DNA of 64,000 nucleotides from JAXMCK01 sp046349395 (GTDB taxonomy: Bacteria > Pseudomonadota > Alphaproteobacteria > Geminicoccales > Geminicoccaceae): the NCBI GenBank assembly GCA_046349395.1, contig JAXMCK010000011.1, positions 1-64,000 on the forward strand. Direction: 5' to 3'. The position numbers and the translations under genes are program-made. Numbering within the stretch: the stretch's first letter is position 1; each line of letters opens with the position of its first letter. Positions 1 through 8,610 of this stretch are shown here, piece after piece. The notes under the pieces were generated by a model. That model ran no database searches. It saw only the letters and a list, made by a program, of their open reading frames with translations, and was not told the origin of the DNA.

Positions 1-2
1 GC

Positions 3-476
3 CCCGTGCCGGCCGAGCCGCCGGCACCCATCTGCCTCGTCACCGAGCGCATCGCCGAGAACTGCGAGCCTGCGCTCTGTACCGTCCTCTTCATGGCCGG
101 TGCCGGCGGCTCGCTCCGTGCGGGGGTCAGCGAGAATCCCGTCCGCCTCACCCGCTCGGTCCGCGACCTCCTCGTCCGCGTCACCTCGGGCGGGGCTCCG
201 GTCTATGTCTGGCCTGGCGGCGGCATCACCTACATGGTCGACGTCATGGCCATGCCGGAGCACGCCTTCGGCTACGTGCCGACCCCCGCCATCGTCGGCC
301 CGATCGAGTTCACCATGCGCCGCGCCGACTACGCCACCATGGGCGGCCATCTTGACCGGGTGCGCTCGCTCGGCGACATCGCCCGCGAGCGCGGCGACGT
401 CCGCGTGCTGGAGTGGCCGGCGGCCGAGCCCTGGCCGCTGCGCGCCCCCGACGCCGCCAGGAAGGATGACCCATGA
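3..476 (+). CDS. 6-hydroxynicotinate reductase-like protein, C-terminal part (5' end outside window)
   Basis: The frame is open to the left edge, so this is probably the last ~157 residues of a longer protein. The segment with ENCEPALCTVLFMAGAGGS followed by PVYVWPGGGITYMVDV resembles, from memory, the C-terminal half of proteins annotated as 6-hydroxynicotinate reductase, an iron-sulfur enzyme family of N-heterocycle breakdown. The two cysteines near residues 20 and 25 are the only visible candidate ligands. The stop overlaps the next start as ATGA, so the genes are probably co-transcribed and translationally coupled. The adjacent UPF0280 gene supports the assignment because I recall these two families as neighbours. 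The function is inferred by family resemblance only. Confidence 0.5.
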   Translation, partial: PVPAEPPAPICLVTERIAENCEPALCTVLFMAGAGGSLRAGVSENPVRLTRSVRDLLVRVTSGGAPVYVWPGGGITYMVDVMAMPEHAFGYVPTPAIVGPIEFTMRRADYATMGGHLDRVRSLGDIARERGDVRVLEWPAAEPWPLRAPDAARKDDP

Positions 477-898
477 AACCCGTGCTCGCCGCCCTCGTCC
501 TGCTGCTGCCGCTGGCGGCGACGGCCCAGGAGCAGCCCAAGCTGTACCAGATCGGCGATCAGCTTCTGGGCACGAAATGGCAGGTCCAGGCCGTGGACGG
601 CGAGACCATCCCGCCGGAGCTGCCCGTGACCCTCGCCTTCGAGAAGGGCAACACGCTGGTCGGCCAGTCCGGCTGCTCGCACTTCAAGGGCCCCTTCGCC
701 TCGCGCCAGGAGCACATCGTGTTCGGCCCATTCGAGTTCTCGGTCGTGGGCGACTGCGAGCCCGGCATGGACGACGCCGCCCGTCTCGTCACGACCGCAC
801 TCACCAAGTCCGAGACCGCCCGCTTCGACGGCTCCTCCCTGCTCGTGAAGACCTACGCGTCCAAGGATCCCGTGCGCCTCGCCCGCCTGGGCAACTGA
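473..898 (+). CDS. Secreted META (HslJ-like) domain protein
   Basis: 141 aa. The N-terminus (MKPVLAALVLLLPLAATAQ) is a clear Sec signal peptide with an A-T-A-Q cleavage region. The mature part has the META/HslJ pattern: LLGTKWQVQAVDGE, then an SGCSHFKGPF block and a C-terminal GSSLLVKTYASKDPVRLARL strand. META proteins are small periplasmic or surface beta proteins such as HslJ of E. coli, of poorly defined role. It starts on the ATG that overlaps the upstream stop (ATGA), with GGAAGGA in front as a ribosome binding site. It lies between two catabolic genes, an unusual place for this family. A second META domain occurs as a fusion at 45.1 kb. Confidence 0.8.
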   Translation: MKPVLAALVLLLPLAATAQEQPKLYQIGDQLLGTKWQVQAVDGETIPPELPVTLAFEKGNTLVGQSGCSHFKGPFASRQEHIVFGPFEFSVVGDCEPGMDDAARLVTTALTKSETARFDGSSLLVKTYASKDPVRLARLGN

Positions 899-905
899 CG
901 CTGCC

Positions 906-1781
906 ATGCCGGGCCCGCAGGCGGCCCGGCTTCCTGGCGGCCGCCTGCACCTGCAGCACGGTCCGATCGACCTTCTGATCCGCGCCTGGGGCGAGCCCGC
1001 CGAGATCGAGGCGGCCTACGCCCAGGCCGAGGCCGCCTTCGCCACCGTTCTCCCCACGCTCGTCACCGAACTGCACGAGCTTCGCCGCCCGGTCGCCGAT
1101 GACCGGCCGAATCTCGTTGGCCCCGTCGCCCGCCGCATGGCGGCCGCCGTCTGGCCGCACCGCACGACCTTCATCACGCCGATGTCCGCCGTCGCCGGTG
1201 CCGTCGCCGACCACATGCTCGACGCGATGCTCAAAGGCCGCCGACTGAAGCGGGCCTACGTCAACGATGGCGGCGACATCGCCATCCACCTGTCACCCGG
1301 CACCTCCATCACCATCGGCATGGTCGCCGACATCGCCCTGCCGTCCCTCGACGGCACCCTCCGCCTCAGCGCCGACGACCCCGTCCGCGGCATCGCCACG
1401 AGCGGGCAGGGCGGCCGCAGCTTCTCGCTCGGCATCGCCGACGCCGTCACTGTGCTGGCCAGGGACGCCGCGACGGCCGACGCTGCCGCCACGCTGATCG
1501 CCAACGCCGTCGACCTCGCCAGCACCTCGATCCGCCGCGTGCCCGCCCGCGACCTCGATCCCGACAGCGACCTCGGCGACCGCCTCGTCACCGTCGAGGT
1601 CGGCCCGCTATCAGATACCGAGATCGAGACGGCCCTGGACCGGGGCGTGGCCCGAGCCGAAGCCCTGCGCGCCGCGGGGCACATCGTGGCCGCGGCCCTT
1701 TGGCTCCGCGGCCGCTCCCGCCTCGTCGGCGGCTCTGACATGCTCCTGCCTGGAAAGCCCGATGCAGCCCGAGACGACTGA
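906..1781 (+). CDS. UPF0280 family protein (ApbE-like fold)
   Basis: 291 aa, the usual length for UPF0280. Recognisable parts are the PMSAVAGAVADHMLDAML helix, the RAYVNDGGDIAIHL block and GIATSGQGGRSFSLGIADAVTVLA, which together resemble the ApbE/FAD:protein FMN transferase fold. I infer a flavin-related role only from that fold; UPF0280 members are not well characterised. The gene starts 7 bp after the META gene and its last 20 bp overlap the PLP enzyme gene, so the four genes form one operon. Confidence 0.8.
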   Translation: MPGPQAARLPGGRLHLQHGPIDLLIRAWGEPAEIEAAYAQAEAAFATVLPTLVTELHELRRPVADDRPNLVGPVARRMAAAVWPHRTTFITPMSAVAGAVADHMLDAMLKGRRLKRAYVNDGGDIAIHLSPGTSITIGMVADIALPSLDGTLRLSADDPVRGIATSGQGGRSFSLGIADAVTVLARDAATADAAATLIANAVDLASTSIRRVPARDLDPDSDLGDRLVTVEVGPLSDTEIETALDRGVARAEALRAAGHIVAAALWLRGRSRLVGGSDMLLPGKPDAARDD

Positions 1782-3111
1782 AGGCGACGTCAACCTCTCG
1801 CCGGCGCGCGCGGCCTGGACCGAGCGGCTCGGCCCAGAGATCCGCGCCCTGCTCGACGAGGACGCCCGCTGGTTCCTCCACCAGTCGCTCTCGACCCCCT
1901 GCCTCGACGTGCTGGAGCGCACCGAGGGCCCCTGGCTGATCGACACCGAGGGCCGCCGCTTCCTCGACTTCCACGGCAACAGCGTCCACCAGTTGGGCCA
2001 CGGCCACCCGCGCGTCGTCCAGGCGATCAAGGACACGCTCGACGTCCTGCCTTTCTCGCCCCGCCGCTACACCAACCGCCTGGCCATCGACCTCGCCCGC
2101 CGCCTCGCCGAGGCCGCACCCGGCGATCTCGCCAAGGTCCTCTTCGCCCCATCGGGCACGGCCGCCATCGGCATGGCGCTGAAGCTCGTCCGCTACGCCA
2201 CCGGCCGGCACAAGACCGTGTCGATGTGGGACAGCTTCCACGGCGCCTCGCTGGACGCGATCTCGGTCGGCGGCGAGGCCCTCTTCCGCCAGGGCGTCGG
2301 CCCGCTGCTCCCAGGCACCGAGCACGTCCCGCCACCCACCCGCGGCCGCTGCCGCTTCGGCTGCACCGATGCCGCCCATACCAACTGCACCGACTATCTG
2401 GACTATGTCCTGGCCGTGCAGGGCGACGTCGCCGCCGTCATCGCCGAGCCGATGCGCTGGACCACCGTCGAGCCGGCACCCGAGGGCTACTGGCAGCGCG
2501 TGCGCGCCAGCTGCGACCGCCACGGGGCGCTGCTGGTCTTCGACGAGATCCCCTCCTGCATGGGTCGCACCGGCACCCTCTTCGCCACCGAGCAGACCGG
2601 CTGCGTCCCCGACATCCTGGTCGTCGGCAAGGGCCTGGGCGGCGGCGTCTTCCCCATGGCCGCCATGATCGCGCGCGCCGACCTCGACCGCCTCGGCGAC
2701 CGTGCCCTCGGCCATTACACCCACGAGAAGAGCTCTCTGGGGTGCGCCGCGGCGCTGGCCGCCCTCGACGTCATCGAAGAGGAGAGTTTGTGCGCCCGCG
2801 CCCGCGATCTCGGCGCCCGCGCCACCGCGGCGCTCGAAGCGCTCCGCCCCCGCCACCCCTGCATCCACGAGATCCGTGGCCAGGGCCTGATGCTGGGCGT
2901 CGAACTGCGCCTGCCCGACGGCAGGCCGGCCACGGCGCTGGCCGACCGCGTCCTTTACGCCGCCCTGGAGCGGGGCCTCAGCTTCAAGGTCGGCGGCGGC
3001 TGCGTCCTCACGCTCTGCCCGCCGCTCACGATCGCCGAGTCCGACCTCGACGCCGCCATCGCCATCCTCGACGAGTCGCTGGCCGCCGCTACAGCCAGCC
3101 CGAGCGCTTGA
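1762..3111 (+). CDS. Class III (fold I) PLP-dependent enzyme, PbfA-like
   Basis: 449 aa. The N-terminal GDVNLSPARAAW, then FHGNSVHQLGHGHPRV, RRYTNRLAIDLA, APSGTAAIGMALKL, VFDEIPSCMGRTGT (PLP-binding Asp) and VVGKGLGGGVFPMAAM (likely Schiff-base Lys) place it in the class III aminotransferase family. The FDEIP...GRTG signature and the GD(V/A)NLS start are what I remember of (R)-1-hydroxy-2-aminoethylphosphonate ammonia-lyases (PbfA). A phosphonate substrate is therefore possible, but the neighbours suggest heterocycle breakdown instead, so the substrate is left open. It overlaps UPF0280 by 20 bp upstream and converges on corA, with a 23-bp overlap of coding ends. Confidence 0.75.
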   Translation: MQPETTEGDVNLSPARAAWTERLGPEIRALLDEDARWFLHQSLSTPCLDVLERTEGPWLIDTEGRRFLDFHGNSVHQLGHGHPRVVQAIKDTLDVLPFSPRRYTNRLAIDLARRLAEAAPGDLAKVLFAPSGTAAIGMALKLVRYATGRHKTVSMWDSFHGASLDAISVGGEALFRQGVGPLLPGTEHVPPPTRGRCRFGCTDAAHTNCTDYLDYVLAVQGDVAAVIAEPMRWTTVEPAPEGYWQRVRASCDRHGALLVFDEIPSCMGRTGTLFATEQTGCVPDILVVGKGLGGGVFPMAAMIARADLDRLGDRALGHYTHEKSSLGCAAALAALDVIEEESLCARARDLGARATAALEALRPRHPCIHEIRGQGLMLGVELRLPDGRPATALADRVLYAALERGLSFKVGGGCVLTLCPPLTIAESDLDAAIAILDESLAAATASPSA

Positions 3112-4060
3112 ACGAGATGTAGAGCCACGCGCAGGCGGTCACGATGATGCCCAGCACCACGAAGTAGCCGTACTGCGTGTTCAGCTCCGGCATGTTCTGG
3201 AAGTTCATGCCGTAGATCCCGGCGATCGCCGTCGGCACGGCCAGGATCGCGGCCCAGGCGGCGAACTGGCGGTTCACGTCGCTCTGCTTCGCCGATTCCT
3301 TCAGCATCGCCGATTCGAAGGCGAAGCTCAGCACCTCGCGAAGGGCGTCGATCGTCTCGCTGACGCGCCGCACATGGTCCAGCACGTCCTTGAAGTAGGG
3401 CCGCACCTCCTTGTCGATGAAGCTCACCTCGATGTGCCGCAGGCGCGAGCACACCTCCGCCATCGGCCCGACGACCCGACCCAGCCGCACGAGTTCGCGC
3501 CGGAGCTCGAAGATCCGCCGCGTGTCGTCGGGGAGCTGGCAGTCGTTGATGATGCGCTCCTCGATCCCGTCGACCTCCTCTTCCAGCTCCTTGATCGCCG
3601 GGATGTAGTTGTCGACGACGAAGTCGAGGATCGCGTGCAGCACGTAGTCGACCCCGTGCTTCAGGAGCTGGGGCCGCGACTCGCACCGTGCCCGCACGTC
3701 GCCATAGGTCCGCGACGCGCCGTGCCGCACCGTGATGATGTAGTCGCAGCCGACGAACACGTGCGTCTCGCCGAAGCCGATCCGCCCGTCCATCAGCTCG
3801 GCCGTCCGCAGCACGACGAACAGCGACTCGCCGTAAACCTCGACCTTCGGCACCTGGTGCGCGTTGAGCGCGTCCTCGACCGCCAGCTCGTGCAGCCCGA
3901 ACTGCGCCTGCAGCACGCGCAGATCATGCTCCGTCGGCTCGTGCGCGCCGATCCAGACGAAGTCGCTCTTGTCCTTCGCCCAGGCCGCACTCTCGCCGAG
4001 CTGGATCTCGGCCGCCCGCTGGCCCTCGCTGTAGGCGTAGGCCGCGATCACCCGCCCCAT
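3089..4060 (-). CDS. corA: CorA-type magnesium/cobalt transporter
   Basis: 323 aa. It shows the CorA plan: a large N-terminal cytoplasmic domain, a long helical stalk (HAILDFVVDNYIPAIKELEEEVDGIEERII) and two C-terminal membrane helices joined by the selectivity loop. The YGMN motif sits at residues 283-286 and is followed by MPEL, as in Mg2+ transporters. The C-terminal tail is short and basic. This is a pentameric inner-membrane channel for divalent cations. It starts at an ATG 55 bp from the membrane-hydrolase gene, which reads in the same direction. Confidence 0.93.
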   Translation of the reverse strand: MGRVIAAYAYSEGQRAAEIQLGESAAWAKDKSDFVWIGAHEPTEHDLRVLQAQFGLHELAVEDALNAHQVPKVEVYGESLFVVLRTAELMDGRIGFGETHVFVGCDYIITVRHGASRTYGDVRARCESRPQLLKHGVDYVLHAILDFVVDNYIPAIKELEEEVDGIEERIINDCQLPDDTRRIFELRRELVRLGRVVGPMAEVCSRLRHIEVSFIDKEVRPYFKDVLDHVRRVSETIDALREVLSFAFESAMLKESAKQSDVNRQFAAWAAILAVPTAIAGIYGMNFQNMPELNTQYGYFVVLGIIVTACAWLYISFKRSGWL

Positions 4061-4115
4061 GGTCCTCTCCCGACCGCGATCTCCCGCCGCCTGTAACGCC
4101 TCTGCGGGCAGGGGG

Positions 4116-5660
4116 CTACTTCGCCAGCAGCGGAAACGTCACCGCGATCGCCCAGGCCAGCACCGCCGCATTGCCGATCGCCGCCACCCAGGGGTGCCCC
4201 GTCCGCGCATAGACCCAGCGGCTGAAGAGGCCCTGCACGAGGAAGAAGACGAGGATCACGGGCGAGATGATGATGAGGAAGAAGAGCCGCTCCAGGTCGA
4301 GAGCTACCGCCCCCGCCAGCGACAGCACGAACAGCAACTTCGTCGCCGGATAGGCGAAGCGCCCGTCGCCGATCCCCCGCGTCAGCCACTCGTCCGCCAG
4401 CGCCCAGAGCAGCGTCCCCGCCAGCATCGCCGGCAGCAGCAGCCAGCGGACCCCCACCGGCACGAACGAGACGACGAACCGGTCCAGCGGCAGCCCCAGC
4501 CCCACGATCCCGTACACCGTCACCGCCAGCGCCCCCACCGCCAGGGCGGCTTTGTCCGTATGCGCATCCGCCGGCCGCAGCCTGCGCCGCAGCACGAACA
4601 GCCCGATCACCGTCAGCGCGCCGTAGACGAAGAAGTGGGCGGCCAGATAGTCGCTCACCACCGCCGGCAAAAAGCCCAGCGGCACCCGCCAGAGCAGCAG
4701 CGGCGTGAACACCGCCGGCAGCACCGCCAGCGGCCAAAGCAGCCGCCACGGCACACCGGCCCCCGTCCGCGGGCTCGCCACCACCGGCAGCCGGTCCGAG
4801 AGCGGCCGCGCCAGCAGCACGATCCCCAGGAACAGCAGCCCCAGCCACGGCCCCCGCGCGTCGAGATAGCCCGAGCCAGAGTGCCCGAAGACGCCGTCGA
4901 GCCAACCCAGCGCCTCCGCCATCGTCGCCTGAGCGTAGAGCACGCCGATATGCTCGACGCCGGCCGAGAACGCGACCCGCCGCCCCGTTCCGTCCGCGGG
5001 ATCGCCATAGGTCGTCCCCGCGTCGGCCTGCTCGCCCGCCGCCAGCCGCAGCACGCGCAGTGCCTCGCCCTTGAGTCCCGCCTCCAGCCCGCCCACGACC
5101 ACAAGGAGGTTCGTGGGCTCGCTCGCCGTCACCGCCGGCGAGAACATCGAGAAGGCGACGAGTGCCTGCACGTCAGGCCGCGCTTCCGCCACCCGCACCA
5201 GGATGTCGCACGCCATCGAGTGCCCGAGCAGCGCCAGCCGCCCGTCCGACCAGGGCTGCGCCTTCGCCCAGTCCGCGACCCGCCCCGTCTCCGCCATCAG
5301 CGCCCCGGTCGGCCCCGTCTCGACGTCCATGACGTCGCCCCGCATCGGCACCGGATTGCGCCCGTGCCCCTCGAAGTCGAAGGTCACCGCCGCATAGCCG
5401 TTCTTCGCCAGCGTCACCGCGATCGGCTGCATCAACTGCTGCGAGCCCGCGAACCCGTGCCCGATCACCACCACAGGAGCGCGCTCGACACCCGCCTCCC
5501 GGAACACCGTCACCGGCGTGGTCCCCACCACGGTTCGCTCGACCACGAGATCGGCCGCCGGCGCCAACACCAGCCACAGCCCCACCCCGATCATCACCAG
5601 CGCCACCGCCGCAAAAGCGATGTCGACCAGAGTCCGCCGCCGTCCGCGATCCATGCTCAT
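4116..5660 (-). CDS. Membrane-associated alpha/beta hydrolase
   Basis: About 514 aa from the chosen ATG (MSMDRGRRR); an upstream in-frame start would add 12 residues. One N-terminal membrane helix (~residues 10-35) is followed by an alpha/beta-hydrolase domain with the oxyanion segment IGHGFAGS (~66-73) and the nucleophile elbow LLGHSMA (Ser ~148). The C-terminal half, from ~residue 275, contains six or more hydrophobic helices and no second recognised domain. The hydrolase domain probably faces the periplasm. The substrate is unknown. The permease-like tail is unusual for a simple lipase or esterase and might itself be a functional membrane domain. Confidence 0.8.
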   Translation of the reverse strand: MSMDRGRRRTLVDIAFAAVALVMIGVGLWLVLAPAADLVVERTVVGTTPVTVFREAGVERAPVVVIGHGFAGSQQLMQPIAVTLAKNGYAAVTFDFEGHGRNPVPMRGDVMDVETGPTGALMAETGRVADWAKAQPWSDGRLALLGHSMACDILVRVAEARPDVQALVAFSMFSPAVTASEPTNLLVVVGGLEAGLKGEALRVLRLAAGEQADAGTTYGDPADGTGRRVAFSAGVEHIGVLYAQATMAEALGWLDGVFGHSGSGYLDARGPWLGLLFLGIVLLARPLSDRLPVVASPRTGAGVPWRLLWPLAVLPAVFTPLLLWRVPLGFLPAVVSDYLAAHFFVYGALTVIGLFVLRRRLRPADAHTDKAALAVGALAVTVYGIVGLGLPLDRFVVSFVPVGVRWLLLPAMLAGTLLWALADEWLTRGIGDGRFAYPATKLLFVLSLAGAVALDLERLFFLIIISPVILVFFLVQGLFSRWVYARTGHPWVAAIGNAAVLAWAIAVTFPLLAK

Positions 5661-5892
5661 GGCCGTTGCTACGCAGGCGAGGGGCCGGTCGGTCAACCGC
5701 GACCCCGCCGTTGGCGTCGATTCCGCGCAGCGCTACAACGGGGTAACCCCACTCGGGACGGATAGGGACCACCATTGACGCGACCCTTGCGGCACCCGTG
5801 GGGCAAAGCGGGTGATGGTGGATGGTAGTAAAATGAGGTGAAGGCTATATCATGTCATCACTATGCGACAGAGCGAGTAGCAAGTAAGCCAA

Positions 5893-7137
5893 ATGACAAA
5901 GCCCGCTGTGTTACATAACAATCTTAATCAAGTAGCTTTGGCAGAACTAGAGCGGTTGGCGTCAATTGCGCATTATCCCGCGCTCTTGGAGCAATTAAAG
6001 GGTGGAAGTGGGTTGAGCTTGGCACTTATGGCTAGAGGGGTCGAATTTGGTCAGCCAGCAGTAATATCTGCCATCGATGTAATTTCAAGAGCAAATATTA
6101 TTGACATATCCGCTTGTAAAAGCCTTGGTCTGTTTGGAGTTAAAGATGGTTCAATTAGTTTAGAGATGATAGTGCCTTGGCTATTGGGCCATGCGAAAGC
6201 AAATGGAATCAGAAAATCTCTTGTCGCTTTGGAAAGATTTTTTGCATTAGATAATGTTAGAGCCAAGAGGATGGTCTCTATATGGGGAGTTAGACCAAAG
6301 GCGCCTATTTCCCTAAACGACCATACAGTCTTGACCGATCCTAAATTATTGCCCATCTCCGAAAAGCGAGATGAAATACTGCATATCTCACCATGGAAGC
6401 AAGTTCAATCGGCACCACATTTTCCGCCAATCTGTACGGCAGTCATATCGTGCGACATAGAAATCCCCATAGTCATAAATGGCCATATAAATGCTGAACC
6501 GGAGCATTACGTATCGCCATATTACCTAGCGCAGTTTTTAACACTATTTTCCGACAGGAATGTTACTATCCTAGCTGATTGGATCGAGTTGCCTATAGGG
6601 GTTCCACTTTTTGGTGGGATTCAGCAGTCTTCGACATTTTTCTACGACGGAAGTTGCGTTTTTGATATCGAGGCTGCTGATGCGGACTTGTCGTCTCTTG
6701 ACTTTCTTGTTATGAATTGGCTAAGCTCCGACCAGCCTCTGCGTCAAGTAGTGGATCTCGCATTAAGAAGACTCAACTCATCAAAGATGAGTGGAGAAGT
6801 GAGCGCAGCTTTTATCGATCTTGCAATTGCCCTTGAAGCTCTGGTACTGGAATCAGGTGATAGGGACAACATCACCTCGAAACTTGCTACAAGGCTTGCT
6901 CGATATCTTGGGAGTGACCTGACAGAGCGTCGAGGAATTTACAAACGCGTGAAGCAATTTTACGAAACAAGAAGCAAGTATGTTCATGGGCGTGTCATGG
7001 ATGCAGACCCTACGGGAAGGCGGGAAGCTAAAGAGGCCGAAAGTCTCAGTCTTATGCAGATTTATTGTAACAATCTGATAAAGAGAGTTGTTCGTAATCA
7101 GAAATTGCCGAACTGGGAGGATGTTATTCTTGCATGA
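5893..7137 (+). CDS. HEPN-domain protein (ApeA-like), probably horizontally acquired
   Basis: 414 aa. Base and codon use break sharply from the surroundings: codons are AT-rich across the whole gene while both flanks are strongly GC-rich. The C-terminal ~110 residues look like an Apea-type HEPN domain: AAFIDLAIALEALVL, LATRLARYL, then RGIYKRVKQFYETRSKYVHGR. R360 and H365 form the Rx4H motif of catalytic HEPN RNases. The N-terminal ~300 residues are unrecognised and may be a sensor domain. ApeA itself is an anti-phage HEPN protein, so an abortive-infection RNase role is plausible but inferred. The gene stands alone with no antitoxin-like partner and ends 1 bp before the convergent DUF29 gene. 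Confidence 0.7.
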   Translation: MTKPAVLHNNLNQVALAELERLASIAHYPALLEQLKGGSGLSLALMARGVEFGQPAVISAIDVISRANIIDISACKSLGLFGVKDGSISLEMIVPWLLGHAKANGIRKSLVALERFFALDNVRAKRMVSIWGVRPKAPISLNDHTVLTDPKLLPISEKRDEILHISPWKQVQSAPHFPPICTAVISCDIEIPIVINGHINAEPEHYVSPYYLAQFLTLFSDRNVTILADWIELPIGVPLFGGIQQSSTFFYDGSCVFDIEAADADLSSLDFLVMNWLSSDQPLRQVVDLALRRLNSSKMSGEVSAAFIDLAIALEALVLESGDRDNITSKLATRLARYLGSDLTERRGIYKRVKQFYETRSKYVHGRVMDADPTGRREAKEAESLSLMQIYCNNLIKRVVRNQKLPNWEDVILA

Positions 7138-7138
7138 A

Positions 7139-7630
7139 TTAGCCAGCTGTTAGAGAGCTGGTACCTTGGTGTGGCCACCAGTCGCTTGTCACCTGCTGCA
7201 GTCTGTGCGCCCAAGTCGGCAGCAACCGGGCAGCGATGGCCCTTTCGTCGAACCGGCCCGACTCGGTAACGAGTTGGCGGCGGGCCTGTGCGCAGAGTGC
7301 GGGAAGTTGCCGCGCTAGGTTCGCACTTAAGGTCCGCGTCATCCGCGCCGCGATCTCCGCGCGGAACTGGATCACCTCGCGCGTCCAGTGCCGCCGGGGC
7401 TCCTCCGCCGCCGAATACTCCAGCAGCAGAAGATGCTCGATGATGCGCACGGTCCAGCTGCGGAGCGCATTGCGCTGCTCCTGGCCCAGATCCGCGATCT
7501 CCTGGGCGATATGGGCCAGGTCGAGCTCGTCGTTCGGCCGCATCGCCGCCCAGCGCCGCAGCTCCGACGCCTGACGCTTGGTCCAGGCGTAGAAGTCGCG
7601 CTCGTAGAGATCCGCCCGCTCGTCACGCAT
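7139..7630 (-). CDS. DUF29 family protein
   Basis: 163 aa, the usual DUF29 length. The N-terminal YERDFYAWTKRQASELRRWA and DLAHIAQEIADLGQEQRNAL segments, followed by the helix around RIIEHLLLLEYSA, are the family pattern: an all-helical protein common in Proteobacteria and Cyanobacteria and often scattered in many copies. The function is unknown. The coding end contains a small hairpin (CCAGCT/AGCTGG, 7143-7161). It may be translated together with the K+ channel gene, which ends 10 bp upstream on the same strand. Confidence 0.85.
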   Translation of the reverse strand: MRDERADLYERDFYAWTKRQASELRRWAAMRPNDELDLAHIAQEIADLGQEQRNALRSWTVRIIEHLLLLEYSAAEEPRRHWTREVIQFRAEIAARMTRTLSANLARQLPALCAQARRQLVTESGRFDERAIAARLLPTWAHRLQQVTSDWWPHQGTSSLTAG

Positions 7631-7640
7631 AGCATCGATC

Positions 7641-8126
7641 CTATCCCGCCCGCGGACTGCGGAGAAGGCCGCCGCTATTGGTAGGCGCCGGCCCCAGCAG
7701 ATCCGGCCGGCGCCAGTACCGCTCCACCTCCAGATGGATGAACGACGCCGACCACCCGAGCAGCAGCAGCCCGTTCAGCGGCTCGAAGCTGACGATGAGG
7801 CGCATCGGCCCGCTGGGCAGGATGTCGCCGAAGCCCAGCGAGGTGTAGGTCTCGGCCGAGAAGTAGACGAGATCGAGGCTCGTCCCGGCGACGTCGCCGA
7901 CGATCTGCCCCAGATGCAGCACGTCCGTCGCCAGCCACATCGCGATCGCGTAGAGGCCGATCTCGCACACATGCAGGCCGAAAATCCCCATCAGGATCGC
8001 CGGCACCACGATCCCGACCCGCCGCTCGGGGATGCGCGCCGCCGCCTGGGCGATCCCCAGCAGACCGCTCTGGTGCAGCAGCACCGTCACCAGCCCCAGC
8101 ACCATGCAGATGAGGACGACCGTCAT
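7641..8126 (-). CDS. Two-pore-helix potassium channel family protein
   Basis: 161 aa. Hydrophobic segments lie at about residues 2-20, 38-66 and 110-130. The P-loop reads YTSLGFGD (~94-101), a good match to the K+ selectivity filter TxGYGD with Phe replacing Tyr. This matches the Ion_trans_2 (2TM pore) family. There is no regulatory RCK domain, so the protein is a bare pore module that would assemble as a tetramer in the inner membrane. It starts at an ATG whose upstream sequence contains AGGAGAAAG, a good ribosome binding site. Confidence 0.88.
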   Translation of the reverse strand: MTVVLICMVLGLVTVLLHQSGLLGIAQAAARIPERRVGIVVPAILMGIFGLHVCEIGLYAIAMWLATDVLHLGQIVGDVAGTSLDLVYFSAETYTSLGFGDILPSGPMRLIVSFEPLNGLLLLGWSASFIHLEVERYWRRPDLLGPAPTNSGGLLRSPRAG

Positions 8127-8307
8127 CGCTTTCTCCTGCCGTCGATCGCGTGCGGTCCGCCTTCCTATCTCCCGATTCCGCCCGCCAACATGGGCCGAAC
8201 CATGACGATTTCTTGAGCTGCGGCTGCCGTTCGAAGGAGAGCGGGACGCGCCCGCCCGCTACGGGTTATTCTCCCGGACACCACGGCGCAGGGCAGGAGC
8301 GGCACCC

Positions 8308-8535
8308 ATGGCGAGACAGCGCGACGAGGACGAGCTTCGGATGACGGCACGGGTGCGCGAGATCGTGCCGGGCGACGTCGAGGCCGACTACACGATCGAG
8401 CCGCCCGAGGCCGCCAAGGCCGACGCCGACTATGTCCGCCGCTTCCACCGCGTGGACGAGGCACGCGCCTGGATCACGGACATGGCCCGCCAGCAGGGTG
8501 TGGCCGCCGACAGCGTAATCTGGCTTGACGATTGA
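8308..8535 (+). CDS. Small acidic hypothetical protein
   Basis: 75 aa, not recognised. It is highly charged, with no signal peptide or membrane helix. The C-terminal part (FHRVDEARAWITDMARQQGVAADSVIWLDD) reads as helix-loop-strand. The upstream sequence includes GGGCAGGAG 9 bp before the ATG, a convincing ribosome binding site, and codon use matches the neighbours, so translation is likely. It is followed after 75 bp by the Uma2 gene on the same strand. Confidence 0.6.
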   Translation: MARQRDEDELRMTARVREIVPGDVEADYTIEPPEAAKADADYVRRFHRVDEARAWITDMARQQGVAADSVIWLDD

Positions 8536-8610
8536 GCCGGCCCGCAAGCCTGCTGACCGACCGCCCCCGGATCGGTTAGGCTCGCCCCAACCGATCGGAG
8601 ACCGCCTGCC

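Noticed and set aside
4059..5765. 568-codon plus-strand frame opposite the membrane hydrolase
   Set aside because: Composition is almost entirely Arg, Pro, His and Gln with no domain; it is the mirror of the GC-rich hydrolase gene, which has clear motifs.
7143..7161. Hairpin CCAGCT/AGCTGG as terminator of the HEPN gene
   Set aside because: Six-base stem inside the DUF29 coding end with no T-run; too weak to call.
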